A stretch of DNA of 42,377 nucleotides, taken from NCBI GenBank assembly GCA_004796425.1, contig QZLB01000280.1, forward strand, positions 1-42,377, in the 5' to 3' direction. Position numbers and translations under genes: made by a program. Shown piece by piece: positions 15,655-22,888 of the stretch. Below the pieces are notes generated by a model that ran no database searches, had not been told where the DNA came from, and saw only the letters and a program-made list of their open reading frames with translations. This stretch comes from Desulfobulbaceae bacterium. Lineage in GTDB: Bacteria; Desulfobacterota; Desulfobulbia; Desulfobulbales; Desulfocapsaceae. Position 1 is the stretch's first letter. Each line of letters begins with the position of its first letter.

Positions 15655-16413
15655 ATGATGTCCATAAACACCGCCGGTTTGAAAAATATAAAGTTGCCGA
15701 TCCGTGTTATGCAAAGAGACGGCAAAATTCAGGATACCGTGGCTACCATTTTTCTGCAGGCTGGTCTATCCAATGCACTCGAACCAAATGCCGTCACTTC
15801 ATTTACTACTATTCTCAACCGATACTCAACGCAAATCAGTGTTGAGTCGTTCCCTGACCTTCTCAAGGAAATCGTTGAATCCTTTAATGCAGTTAGTGCT
15901 GAAATTGAAATGAGTTTTCCGTATTACCTTGAAAAAAGTGCGCCTGTAACCGGGACCAAAAGTCTCATGGAATATCGCTGCACGTTTACCGGCAGCCTTG
16001 GAGACAAAGAAGGTTTTCTACTCACGGTCTCTGTTCCGGTAACCACCTTGTGTCCCTGTTCCAAGGAGATCAGCAGCGAGGGTGCCCACAATCAGCGGGC
16101 TGAGGTCACATTAAGTGTAAGGTTCAACAAAATGATCTGGGCAGAGGATGTAATAGAGCTGATCGAAAAAAGCGCCTCATGTGAGCTTTTCGCTTTATTG
16201 AAGCGCCCTGATGAAAAATATGTCACAGAAAAAGCGTTTGCCAACCCGATGTTTGTTGAAGACGTGGTCAGGAAGGTGGCTGTGCTTGCCCTTGAACATC
16301 CTGATATCATCTGGTTTTCGGCCAGTGTAGAGAGTTTCGAATCAATCCATAAGCATAGTGCGTACGCTTATGTAGACAGTGGTGACATTCAAGAAAAGAG
16401 TGAGTTGAGATAA
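15655..16413 (+). CDS. folE2: GTP cyclohydrolase I type 2 (FolE2)
   Basis: A 252-residue tunnelling-fold enzyme of the FolE2/MptA family, which opens GTP to dihydroneopterin triphosphate for folate (or queuosine) synthesis. Diagnostic features are VPVTTLCPCSKEIS with the active-site Cys, GAHNQRAEVTL, and a C-terminal HKHSAYAYVDS. FolE2 can work with metals other than zinc, and in many bacteria it is the zinc-limitation paralogue of FolE; no Zur box is obvious upstream. Tandem ATGs at 15655 and 15658 leave the exact start open. It stands alone and converges on the 69-aa gene. Confidence 0.94.
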   Translation: MMSINTAGLKNIKLPIRVMQRDGKIQDTVATIFLQAGLSNALEPNAVTSFTTILNRYSTQISVESFPDLLKEIVESFNAVSAEIEMSFPYYLEKSAPVTGTKSLMEYRCTFTGSLGDKEGFLLTVSVPVTTLCPCSKEISSEGAHNQRAEVTLSVRFNKMIWAEDVIELIEKSASCELFALLKRPDEKYVTEKAFANPMFVEDVVRKVAVLALEHPDIIWFSASVESFESIHKHSAYAYVDSGDIQEKSELR

Positions 16414-16428
16414 CCTCTCAGTTACTCA
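16401..16428 (-). terminator. hairpin terminator of the 69-aa membrane-protein gene
   Basis: On the minus strand TGAGT-(AAC)-TGAGA-GGTTA-TCTCA-ACTCA forms a bulged 10-bp stem that includes the stop codon region, followed by the T-rich CTCTTTTCTT. It would end a short monocistronic transcript. It also lies at the end of folE2 on the plus strand but has no T-run in that direction. Confidence 0.55.
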
Positions 16429-16631
16429 TTCACGACCTGAAAAAGAACCCGTTGATGATCGCGTTCTACTAACTGAGAAAGTGAATACCCCTCTATTATC
16501 AAGAAAGAAAGCAATAGAAAAATGGTAATACTGAGGAAACTGATCAGTATGGGACCAAGCAATCGACCAAGCCCACTCCACCTGATAACCTGCGATCGAT
16601 ACCTGAACGTTGAGTTTGATAGTAATTCCAT
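16422..16631 (-). CDS. 69-residue single-span membrane protein, putative GlrR/sigma54 target
   Basis: The ATG is preceded by AAAGGTGG six bases upstream, a good ribosome-binding site. The protein has a basic N-terminus (RYRSQVIRWSGLGR), one strongly hydrophobic span (about residues 25-46, ILISFLSITIFLLLSFLII) and a short charged tail (QLVERDHQRVLF), so it is probably an inner-membrane protein with the N-terminus inside. I do not recognise the family. It is a complete unit: -24/-12 promoter at 16677-16691, three GlrR-like palindromes upstream and a terminator overlapping its stop. A GTG-started frame (16426-16641) overlaps it but lacks these features. A role in the envelope response sensed by GlrK is inference. 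Confidence 0.65.
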   Translation of the reverse strand: MELLSNSTFRYRSQVIRWSGLGRLLGPILISFLSITIFLLLSFLIIEGYSLSQLVERDHQRVLFQVVNE

Positions 16632-16676
16632 ATTTTCCCACCTTTAAAAGATTTCAGGAAGCACAAACTCAGACTT

Positions 16677-16691
16677 GCAGATTGGATGCCA
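16677..16691 (-). promoter_or_regulatory. sigma54 (-24/-12) promoter of the 69-aa gene
   Basis: The minus strand reads TGGCATCCAATCTGCAA. The invariant GG and GC are separated by exactly 10 bases, and TGGCA and TGCA match the sigma54 consensus TGGCAC-N5-TTGCA. The predicted start near 16665 gives a leader of about 33 bases ending in the ribosome-binding site of the 69-aa gene. Confidence 0.65.
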
Positions 16692-16761
16692 GAAAGTAAA
16701 TATCTTTGCGACCTGCCATGGATCAAAGTCGTATCAATCTGGTATTACACGCTTTATTTAG

Positions 16762-16778
16762 TGTCCGATTTCGTGACA
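16762..16778. promoter_or_regulatory. GlrR-like activator site, TGTC-N9-GACA
   Basis: TGTCCGATTTCGTGACA: palindromic TGTC/GACA half-sites with a 9-base spacer, one base shorter than the enterobacterial GlrR motif TGTC-N10-GACA. Its centre is about 105 bases upstream of the predicted sigma54 start, a normal distance for an enhancer site. Confidence 0.45.
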
Positions 16779-16811
16779 GGGAAAATCCTGAACGTTTAAG
16801 GAACCTTCACT

Positions 16812-16829
16812 GGTCTCTTGCAGGAGACA
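16812..16829. promoter_or_regulatory. GlrR-like activator site, GGTC-N10-GACA
   Basis: GGTCTCTTGCAGGAGACA: seven of eight bases of TGTC-N10-GACA with the exact 10-base spacer; the core GTCTC/GAGAC is itself palindromic. It is centred about 155 bases upstream of the predicted sigma54 start. Confidence 0.45.
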
Positions 16830-16887
16830 ACTCAACCACTGAGAGATGATTTGGTCGGTGAAATACAGAAATGATGGGCCCTTTGCA

Positions 16888-16905
16888 TGTCGCTCAAGTA
16901 CGACA
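16888..16905. promoter_or_regulatory. GlrR-like activator site, TGTC-N10-GACA
   Basis: TGTCGCTCAAGTACGACA: an exact match to TGTC-N10-GACA, the motif bound by GlrR upstream of glmY in enterobacteria. It lies just after the glrR stop region and about 230 bases upstream of the predicted sigma54 start. Nothing else was seen in the spacer between glrR and the 69-aa gene. Confidence 0.5.
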
Positions 16906-16933
16906 GATAAAGATAAGCGAACAAATGTATGCG

Positions 16934-18274
16934 TTAACCTTTAAATATTGCAGGGGCAATATGGTGCCGATTGAGAATTTTGTAAAAATCGGTCCGATTT
17001 CTTCCTGCCAGGCGGGCTGCCTGTGCTACATTACCACCTGTTGTTTGCAGAAGTTTTACCAGATAACGCTGGCCAAATTCAAAGCGAGCCTCATCAAAGG
17101 TGAGAATCTTTACGTTCTCTTCCTTTAACGCTGCAGATACCAGATTAACGGGTATAAGTTCTGTGGTTGAGAGAGCGGCAGCCTGTTCGACAGCATTTTG
17201 CAACTGTCTAATATTCCCCGGCCACGGCGCTTCTAGAAGAACGGTCATAGCGTCTGGGGAGAATCCCACTACCTTTCGTTCATTCTGGGAATTGATAATC
17301 TCCAGGAAATGTTCGACAAGCATTGGAATATCTTCGCTTCTTTCTTTGAGTGGTGGTACTTCAAGCGTTACGACATTGAGGCGATAATAAAGGTCTTCTC
17401 GAAACGTTTTTTCTTCCACACTTTTCTCAAGATTCTGATGAGTAGCAGACACGATCCTGACATCAACATCAATGGAAACCGTATCTCCCACCGGCCGTAC
17501 CTGACGCTCTTGTAGCACGCGCAACAGTTTCACCTGCAGGTGAAGAGGCATGTCACCTATTTCATCGAGAAACAACGTTCCTTTATCGGCAGCTCTGAAC
17601 AACCCGTCATAGGCTCTATCAGCTCCTGAAAAAGAACCTTTCGCATGACCAAAAAGCTCCGACTCCAGTAATGCTTCAGGTATTGCGCTACAGTTTACCG
17701 GTATAAATGGGCCATCAGCCCTATCGCTGGCTTTATGCAACGCTTTTGCCAACAGCTCCTTGCCAGTTCCGCTCTGACCTCTTATTAAAATGGATGAATT
17801 GCTTCGCGCTACCAAACGAACCTTATCGAGCAATTGTTCCATTATTGCACTGCGAGAAACAATTTCACGACGCCACTCAGCGATGTCGTGATCATCGCTT
17901 GAAACTGACGCCGCTTTTAAAGCTCGCTCGATCTCTTTTAGGAATAGTTTGCCATCGATTGGTTTTGTGAGAAAGGAATACACACCTTTTTTCGTTGCCT
18001 GTACAGCCTCTGGAATTGACCCATGGGCAGTAATAATGAGAACCGGAATCGAGGTATTTACTTTTCGAATTGCATCATAGAGGCTTAAGCCATCCATTTT
18101 GCCCATTCTCAAATCGGTTACAACCAGTTGAGGAGCAGAGGCGGTAAACGTTGCCATGGCCTCCTCGCCGCTTTTTGCAGTTATTACCTTATAGCCTGCA
18201 CTTTCCAGGCGGAGCGTCCAGAGACTCAGAAGATCGTCTTCGTCATCAACTAAAAGAATCGTTGGCTTGGTCAT
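16934..18274 (-). CDS. glrR: sigma54-dependent response regulator GlrR (QseF)
   Basis: A 446-residue NtrC-class activator. It has a receiver domain with phospho-acceptor Asp54 (VVTDLRMGKMDG), an AAA+ domain with Walker A GQSGTGKE (about 166-173) and Walker B GTLFLDEIGD (232-241), and a Fis-type HTH at the end (NVAQAARLAGRNRTDFYK). Long stretches match E. coli GlrR, including HGSIP.AV.AT..GV.SFLTKP and the C-terminal AGRNRT.FYK. The sigma54-contacting loop reads GSFSGA (213-218) instead of GAFTGA, so the key Thr is Ser; Ser is the mildest replacement and may keep function. It is third in the glrK operon, 12 bases after the qseG-like gene, and its likely binding sites follow directly downstream. 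Confidence 0.92.
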   Translation of the reverse strand: MTKPTILLVDDEDDLLSLWTLRLESAGYKVITAKSGEEAMATFTASAPQLVVTDLRMGKMDGLSLYDAIRKVNTSIPVLIITAHGSIPEAVQATKKGVYSFLTKPIDGKLFLKEIERALKAASVSSDDHDIAEWRREIVSRSAIMEQLLDKVRLVARSNSSILIRGQSGTGKELLAKALHKASDRADGPFIPVNCSAIPEALLESELFGHAKGSFSGADRAYDGLFRAADKGTLFLDEIGDMPLHLQVKLLRVLQERQVRPVGDTVSIDVDVRIVSATHQNLEKSVEEKTFREDLYYRLNVVTLEVPPLKERSEDIPMLVEHFLEIINSQNERKVVGFSPDAMTVLLEAPWPGNIRQLQNAVEQAAALSTTELIPVNLVSAALKEENVKILTFDEARFEFGQRYLVKLLQTTGGNVAQAARLAGRNRTDFYKILNRHHIAPAIFKG

Positions 18275-18286
18275 ATTGGTTCCGTT

Positions 18287-18877
18287 CTATCGTTTTTTTG
18301 GATGCAAGAGCAATTCAACTTCCTTCAAATTTTCAATTTTCTTCTCAAGAGATTTAATTTCTTGATTTTTCTCATCAATTTCTGCCTGCTTTTTTTGCTG
18401 AGCAATCTGGAACTGGGCAGTCTTTTCTTCGTTTCGATCCTGTAGTCTTTTAATCTGCGCCTCGTGTTCCTCTATCGTATTCAGCAATTTGACCTTATGT
18501 TGAAGTATTTCAGTAAAGCCAATTGCCCCCTTGCCATGTCTTGGACGTACTTTATGGATCTTTTTTAGCATTACGATGGTTTCAGCGATTTGGATTAAAT
18601 CAGCGTTTTCATCCATTGCCAGACAGGCAAGTTTCCCCCAGTTCTCGGTCTCGATGTTTGCTTCAATCTTTTTTATTTCGTCCCGGTATTCTTTCTTGAG
18701 ATTTTTGCTCGGCCTGTTTTTGCGCTCTACAATACAAAAGACCGCAGCCTCAACCGGTGCCATCTTGTAGACCGTAATCGGGTCAAGATCAAACTCATCA
18801 AAATGCAATTTACCCTGTTCCAGGTGACAGCTGGAAAGTGTGAAAAGCATTGTAATTAGCACAATTTTTCTTAACAT
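18287..18877 (-). CDS. qseG: QseG-like outer-membrane lipoprotein
   Basis: A 196-residue protein with a signal peptide and lipobox (LSSC, Cys17), a central domain with conserved Cys-type residues (AVFCIVERKNRP, LACLAMDEN), and a long C-terminal coiled coil (about residues 125-190, EKKIENLKEVELLL). Overall sequence similarity to E. coli QseG is low, but length, lipobox, coiled-coil end and position between the GlrK and GlrR genes all agree. In enterobacteria QseG binds the periplasmic part of GlrK and stimulates it, so this protein is probably the envelope sensor partner. AGGA overlapping the glrK end serves as the ribosome-binding site. Confidence 0.75.
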   Translation of the reverse strand: MLRKIVLITMLFTLSSCHLEQGKLHFDEFDLDPITVYKMAPVEAAVFCIVERKNRPSKNLKKEYRDEIKKIEANIETENWGKLACLAMDENADLIQIAETIVMLKKIHKVRPRHGKGAIGFTEILQHKVKLLNTIEEHEAQIKRLQDRNEEKTAQFQIAQQKKQAEIDEKNQEIKSLEKKIENLKEVELLLHPKKR

Positions 18878-18881
18878 AGCA

Positions 18882-20372
18882 TCAATCCTGCTGAGTTGCG
18901 AACTCGTTTACCTTAATACCCTCGGGTTTACCTAATGGGAGTGTCACACCAAAACGCGCACCTTTTTCGCCAGGGTTCAGTAACGTAATATTTCCCTGGT
19001 GATGCTTTACATATTCTTTGACTATTGCCAAACCAAGACCACTGCCTTTGATAACCGAATGTGCCTCAGTTTCTACCTGGTAAAATGGTTGGAATATTTT
19101 ATCCTGTTCATCAACGGTGATACCCGGCCCCGAATCATAAATAATACAGGCTGCACGACGAGAATCTGCCGTCAAACGACAACCTACGGTCCCTCCAGAT
19201 GGGGAAAATTTTACCGCATTGGAAAAGAGATTTTCAAAAATTGTTTCAAGTTCTTTACGATCTCCTGTGACCGTAACATCTTCCATTTTAATATCCAGTG
19301 TAATATTGCGCCCCAGTAAATTTGTGCGTTGAGAATTGGCCACTTTCTCTAATAATTCTTTAAGGTTTACATTTTCTGGTTTGCGTGACTTCTGGCCAGC
19401 CTGAGCCATATTAAAATTGATAATATTTTCGATTAATTCCTGCAACAACACACTATTGTTGACCAGAATCGATGTTACATCCTGCTGGCGATCATTTAGA
19501 TCGCCAACCAACCCCTCACTGAGCAAGGCGGCACCTTCTCTTATAGAGGCGAGTGGTGTTTTTAATTCATGAGAAATATGAGCAAGAAATTTTGATTTTT
19601 CCTGTTCAAGCGCATCGAGACGTTTTCTTAACCAGTCAAGTTTCTCACCGACCGCTTCAACATCAAGAGGCCCGGTTACCATCACCGGTGTTTTAAAATC
19701 TCCATTACCCATACGCTCGACACTTTTGTTTAACTGCCTGATCGGCCAGGAGAGCAAAAACGCCATCACTCCAATCAGGAAGATGGTAAGCAGGATAAAG
19801 GCACCGGTTTGTGATACGAGAGCACTTTGTGTCTCAGCCGTCGTTGTCTGGAGCCCCTCAACCTCATCCTTCATCATTTCCTGGATGCCCTTTTTTATCA
19901 GCTGAGCGTGTTCGTGCTGAATTGAAAATGAATTTATGGCAGCCTGTATGGTAACGGCAGGATCGCCCTGCAAGGTGCCATTTTTGGCTGAAATGATCGT
20001 GGTCCTAAGCAGATTCCTGGAATTCCTCATCAATTCCAATCTCTGTCGAACATTATGTTGAAGCGGTAAACCAAGTAATTCAAAAAGTAACGAATCGATC
20101 CGATTATGATACTGCTCGGTTTGCTTGATATATTCCGATCCATTGGTAATCGCATATAATCGCAGTGTTCGCTCCTCACTACGCAATAATTCACCGAGGA
20201 TCTCACTGTCTCTGGTACCACTAACTGCATGATCGACGACTTCAATCCCTGTTCCGGTTACACGTTCGATATATGTTAAGGTGGTCCACAGACCAACCCC
20301 CAGGGGCAATGATACCGTGATAAAACCAAGAACTACGAGATTGAGAAATGAGCGAGGTCGTAATATTTTCAT
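18882..20372 (-). CDS. glrK: sensor histidine kinase GlrK (QseE)
   Basis: A 496-residue membrane kinase. It has TM1 (about 10-32), a helical periplasmic domain of about 155 residues, TM2 (189-210), HAMP, HisKA with phospho-acceptor His268 (HISHELKTPLASIREGAALL) and a HATPase with N box ENLFSNAVKFS, DSGPGI and GSGLGLAIVKEY. The region around the His and the following EG.VG.L...Q..V.SIL closely resembles E. coli GlrK. It should phosphorylate GlrR in response to envelope stress, helped by the downstream lipoprotein. It is first in the operon; the 335-base spacer upstream (20373-20707) should hold its promoter. Confidence 0.9.
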   Translation of the reverse strand: MKILRPRSFLNLVVLGFITVSLPLGVGLWTTLTYIERVTGTGIEVVDHAVSGTRDSEILGELLRSEERTLRLYAITNGSEYIKQTEQYHNRIDSLLFELLGLPLQHNVRQRLELMRNSRNLLRTTIISAKNGTLQGDPAVTIQAAINSFSIQHEHAQLIKKGIQEMMKDEVEGLQTTTAETQSALVSQTGAFILLTIFLIGVMAFLLSWPIRQLNKSVERMGNGDFKTPVMVTGPLDVEAVGEKLDWLRKRLDALEQEKSKFLAHISHELKTPLASIREGAALLSEGLVGDLNDRQQDVTSILVNNSVLLQELIENIINFNMAQAGQKSRKPENVNLKELLEKVANSQRTNLLGRNITLDIKMEDVTVTGDRKELETIFENLFSNAVKFSPSGGTVGCRLTADSRRAACIIYDSGPGITVDEQDKIFQPFYQVETEAHSVIKGSGLGLAIVKEYVKHHQGNITLLNPGEKGARFGVTLPLGKPEGIKVNEFATQQD

Positions 20373-20707
20373 CAGTTATAATACACGTACTATTTGTCTA
20401 CCGCCAGCATCCGGAACCTAATGCAATAAATGAACCTGTTTTTTCTCACTATAATGTTTTTAAGGTATTCGTAGAAAGTTCCTGATTCTGTATGGTTTTC
20501 CGCCAACTGACAAATTCTGCCGAGTAACGTGTCCACTTTTGGGAACCTATGAGTGACATTGATTGTCTCACCCTGCTGCCTGCAAGACGCTATATGGCGA
20601 CAAACCCCTTACAATGATTCTATTCGTATCCATAAAAATATGGGAAACAGACATATCCTAAGACTGGTGGAACAAAATTATTAGATAAGCATTCAAAATC
20701 GCGCCCG
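20373..20707. other. spacer upstream of glrK
   Basis: This 335-base stretch separates the aminotransferase end from glrK, both on the minus strand. It contains a possible -10 (TATAGT on the minus strand near 20450) but no convincing -35. I found no -24/-12 element, no TGTC-N10-GACA site, no terminator with a T-run and no coding frame. Confidence 0.4.
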
Positions 20708-21910
20708 TCAGAGGATTTCATTTATGGCACCGGCAAGACGATAAATTCCCTCTCTACCAAGCTCTTCCTCAACGCATGAAAAGTTGAGTCGAAACGATGA
20801 TGATTCTTTTTCAACAGTATAGAAAGGCTCCCCGGGAACAAAGATAACTTTTTTATCTATTGCCCGTTCGAAAAGGTTCATCGAACGAGCACCTTCAGGA
20901 AGTTTGCCCCATAAAAACATCCCTCCATCAGGTCTTGTACAGACAACTTCTTTGGGGAAAAACTCATCAATTGCCTCCAACATCGCTCGACATTGATTGC
21001 CATATGCTTTGGTGATCAGTTCAATGTGATGATCCAATTCTATGGATTTGAGAAACTCATAGATAATATATTGGGTAAAGTTCGAGGTGTGGAGATCTGA
21101 GGCTTGCTTTGCAATCAGTAATTTTTCCATGATACGATCAGGAGCGGCAACCCAGCCCAGCCTAAAACCGGGTACTACCGTCTTGGAAAAAGAGCCAAGC
21201 AGAATGGTGTGCTCCGGAATCATCTCGTAAAATGAAGTGAGCCTTTCACCACGAAACCTTAAGTCACCATACGGATCATCTTCGATCACCAACAGATGTT
21301 TGGTATTCACAACCCTGGCAAGTTCTGCTCTATTTTCATTTGAATATGAAATACCTGCAGGGTTTTGAAAATTCGGCACGGTATACATGAGTTTGGGCTG
21401 GTTTTGCTTCAAACATGTTTCCAACGCTTCAATATCCATCCCATGATCTGAAACCTTCACCGGAAGATACCGGGGTTTATAGAGAGACAGTGCCTGTATT
21501 GCACCAAGATAGCCCGGTTCTTCGATGATAACTTGATCACCATCGTTAATCATTACCTTGGCAATCAGATCAAGCGCCTGCTGAGATCCATTGGTTATCA
21601 AGATATGATCAGGATCGATGTTGATCCCCTGTTTCTGTTTGTATCTCTCAGAAATATATCGCCTCAACTCAATCAATCCTTCGGAATTGCTATACTGAAG
21701 GCAACTGGTACCATGGATCTCAAACACGCGTTCTGTTGCTTCCCGTAACTCATCAACAGGAAAAAATTTCCGGTTCGGTAAGCCACCGGCAAATGAAATC
21801 ATTTCAGCATCGAGTGATGCCTTGAGTATTTCTCTGATGAATGATCGTGGAACATCATGGATTCTGTCAGAAAATATTGCATCCATTGACTTGCGTGCTA
21901 ACTGGCTCAT
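20708..21910 (-). CDS. PLP-dependent aminotransferase, LysN/AroT-like class I
   Basis: A fold-type I aminotransferase of about 400 residues. Visible features are ISFAGGLPN at the N-terminus, SNSEGLIELR, ITNGSQQALDLI, VPNFQNPAG, the Asp-Pro-Tyr (DDPYGDL) and the PLP lysine in GSFSKTVVPGFRLGW, plus a C-terminal RLNFS with the carboxylate-binding Arg. This is the 2-aminoadipate/aromatic/branched-chain aminotransferase group related to MocR C-terminal domains; there is no GntR domain. Substrate cannot be fixed. I prefer the ATG at 21910: AGGA is nine bases before it but only three before the upstream TTG at 21916. It is last in the gpmI-darP-VOC-aminotransferase operon. Confidence 0.9.
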   Translation of the reverse strand: MSQLARKSMDAIFSDRIHDVPRSFIREILKASLDAEMISFAGGLPNRKFFPVDELREATERVFEIHGTSCLQYSNSEGLIELRRYISERYKQKQGINIDPDHILITNGSQQALDLIAKVMINDGDQVIIEEPGYLGAIQALSLYKPRYLPVKVSDHGMDIEALETCLKQNQPKLMYTVPNFQNPAGISYSNENRAELARVVNTKHLLVIEDDPYGDLRFRGERLTSFYEMIPEHTILLGSFSKTVVPGFRLGWVAAPDRIMEKLLIAKQASDLHTSNFTQYIIYEFLKSIELDHHIELITKAYGNQCRAMLEAIDEFFPKEVVCTRPDGGMFLWGKLPEGARSMNLFERAIDKKVIFVPGEPFYTVEKESSSFRLNFSCVEEELGREGIYRLAGAINEIL

Positions 21911-21932
21911 TACCAAATTTCCTAATATGTGT

Positions 21933-22325
21933 TTAACGCTTCATGGCGCGTGATAGTTCAACTAAGTTACCATCAGGATCTCTTACGTATATCGATTCGA
22001 TAGGACCAGACGATCCGGTTCGAGCAACGGGCCCTTCTATTATCTCTACCTCTATTTCATGACACCGCTCAATAAGTTTTTCAAGTGGTATCGTGACAAT
22101 AAAGCAAAAATCAGCGGATCCAGATATGGGGTTTCGTGCACAGGGTGAAAAAGGTTTTTCTGCTTTATGAAGGTTTATTTTGCCATTTGTGTGATGTAGT
22201 GAAACCCTATTCTCATCGGAGATAACGACCGTAAAACCAAGCAATGATCGATAGAATTCACTTGCCGTTTCAATACTTTCTACATAGAGCACAAAGTGAT
22301 CTACCGCTCCTACCAGACAACTCAT
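21933..22325 (-). CDS. VOC (glyoxalase/dioxygenase) superfamily protein
   Basis: A 130-residue vicinal-oxygen-chelate protein with two beta-alpha-beta-beta-beta modules: VDHFVLYVESIETASEFYRSLLGF at the start and YVRDPDGNLVELS at the end. The metal-binding positions of the fold (His10 and the final Glu) are present. Small single-domain VOC proteins of this type act as dioxygenases, fosfomycin-type thiol transferases or lyases; nothing here decides. It overlaps darP by 4 bp (ATGA), so it is translated with it. Confidence 0.88.
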   Translation of the reverse strand: MSCLVGAVDHFVLYVESIETASEFYRSLLGFTVVISDENRVSLHHTNGKINLHKAEKPFSPCARNPISGSADFCFIVTIPLEKLIERCHEIEVEIIEGPVARTGSSGPIESIYVRDPDGNLVELSRAMKR

Positions 22326-22870
22326 TTCAGCTCCTGTTTGAGTCGCTGCTTCTCGATGGCAGCTTTGATAATCCGGAACAACTCCCGGTAATGATTGCGA
22401 TGCCGATTCCTACTATACTGGTAGGCGCTCTTTCTAACTTCATTGGTGTCGATATCAGGATAATCATCCACGAGTGAAGGAATCTCATTACTCGGATAAT
22501 CAGGTATAAAAGCAAGTCCTTCGGCGCGATACTCTTCTGCAATTGTAAGTGCTTCATTTATTACCGCATCACGAAGTCTTTCAGCTTCATGGTGCAATTG
22601 ATTTTCAAGTATCTTTGATCCTCGATTCTTTTGCAGAAATGCCATGATTTCATCAATTGGTTCATCCTGTAAAAGCTTGGCAATGTACTTTATCTGCCGT
22701 TTTCGCGCTCCTGCTGATGATTTTCTTGCCAGTGCAATCTCCTCCCGCAGGTCATCTGAGATTACCATTTTGCCTAATTGCGGATCTTTAAGCTCTACGA
22801 TTTCCTTGGCAATCGTCTCGATCTGCTTGAATCTTCTTTTGATTTCTGACCTGCTTAGTTTCTGTGTCAT
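22322..22870 (-). CDS. darP: ribosome biogenesis factor DarP/YjgA (DUF615)
   Basis: A 182-residue, highly charged helical protein matching the DUF615/YjgA family: SRSEIKRRFKQIE near the start, a central ARKRQIKYIAKLL and a C-terminal YQYSRNRHRNHYRELFRIIK. E. coli DarP associates with late 50S assembly intermediates. The family is best known from beta- and gamma-proteobacteria. It lies between gpmI and the VOC gene and overlaps the latter by 4 bp. Confidence 0.88.
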   Translation of the reverse strand: MTQKLSRSEIKRRFKQIETIAKEIVELKDPQLGKMVISDDLREEIALARKSSAGARKRQIKYIAKLLQDEPIDEIMAFLQKNRGSKILENQLHHEAERLRDAVINEALTIAEEYRAEGLAFIPDYPSNEIPSLVDDYPDIDTNEVRKSAYQYSRNRHRNHYRELFRIIKAAIEKQRLKQELK

Positions 22871-22888
22871 CAGCTCTTCCTAAAGTTT

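Noticed and set aside
16426-16641. 71-residue GTG-started frame overlapping the 69-aa membrane-protein gene
   Set aside because: It has no ribosome-binding site of its own at the right distance and no membrane span; the overlapping ATG frame has both.
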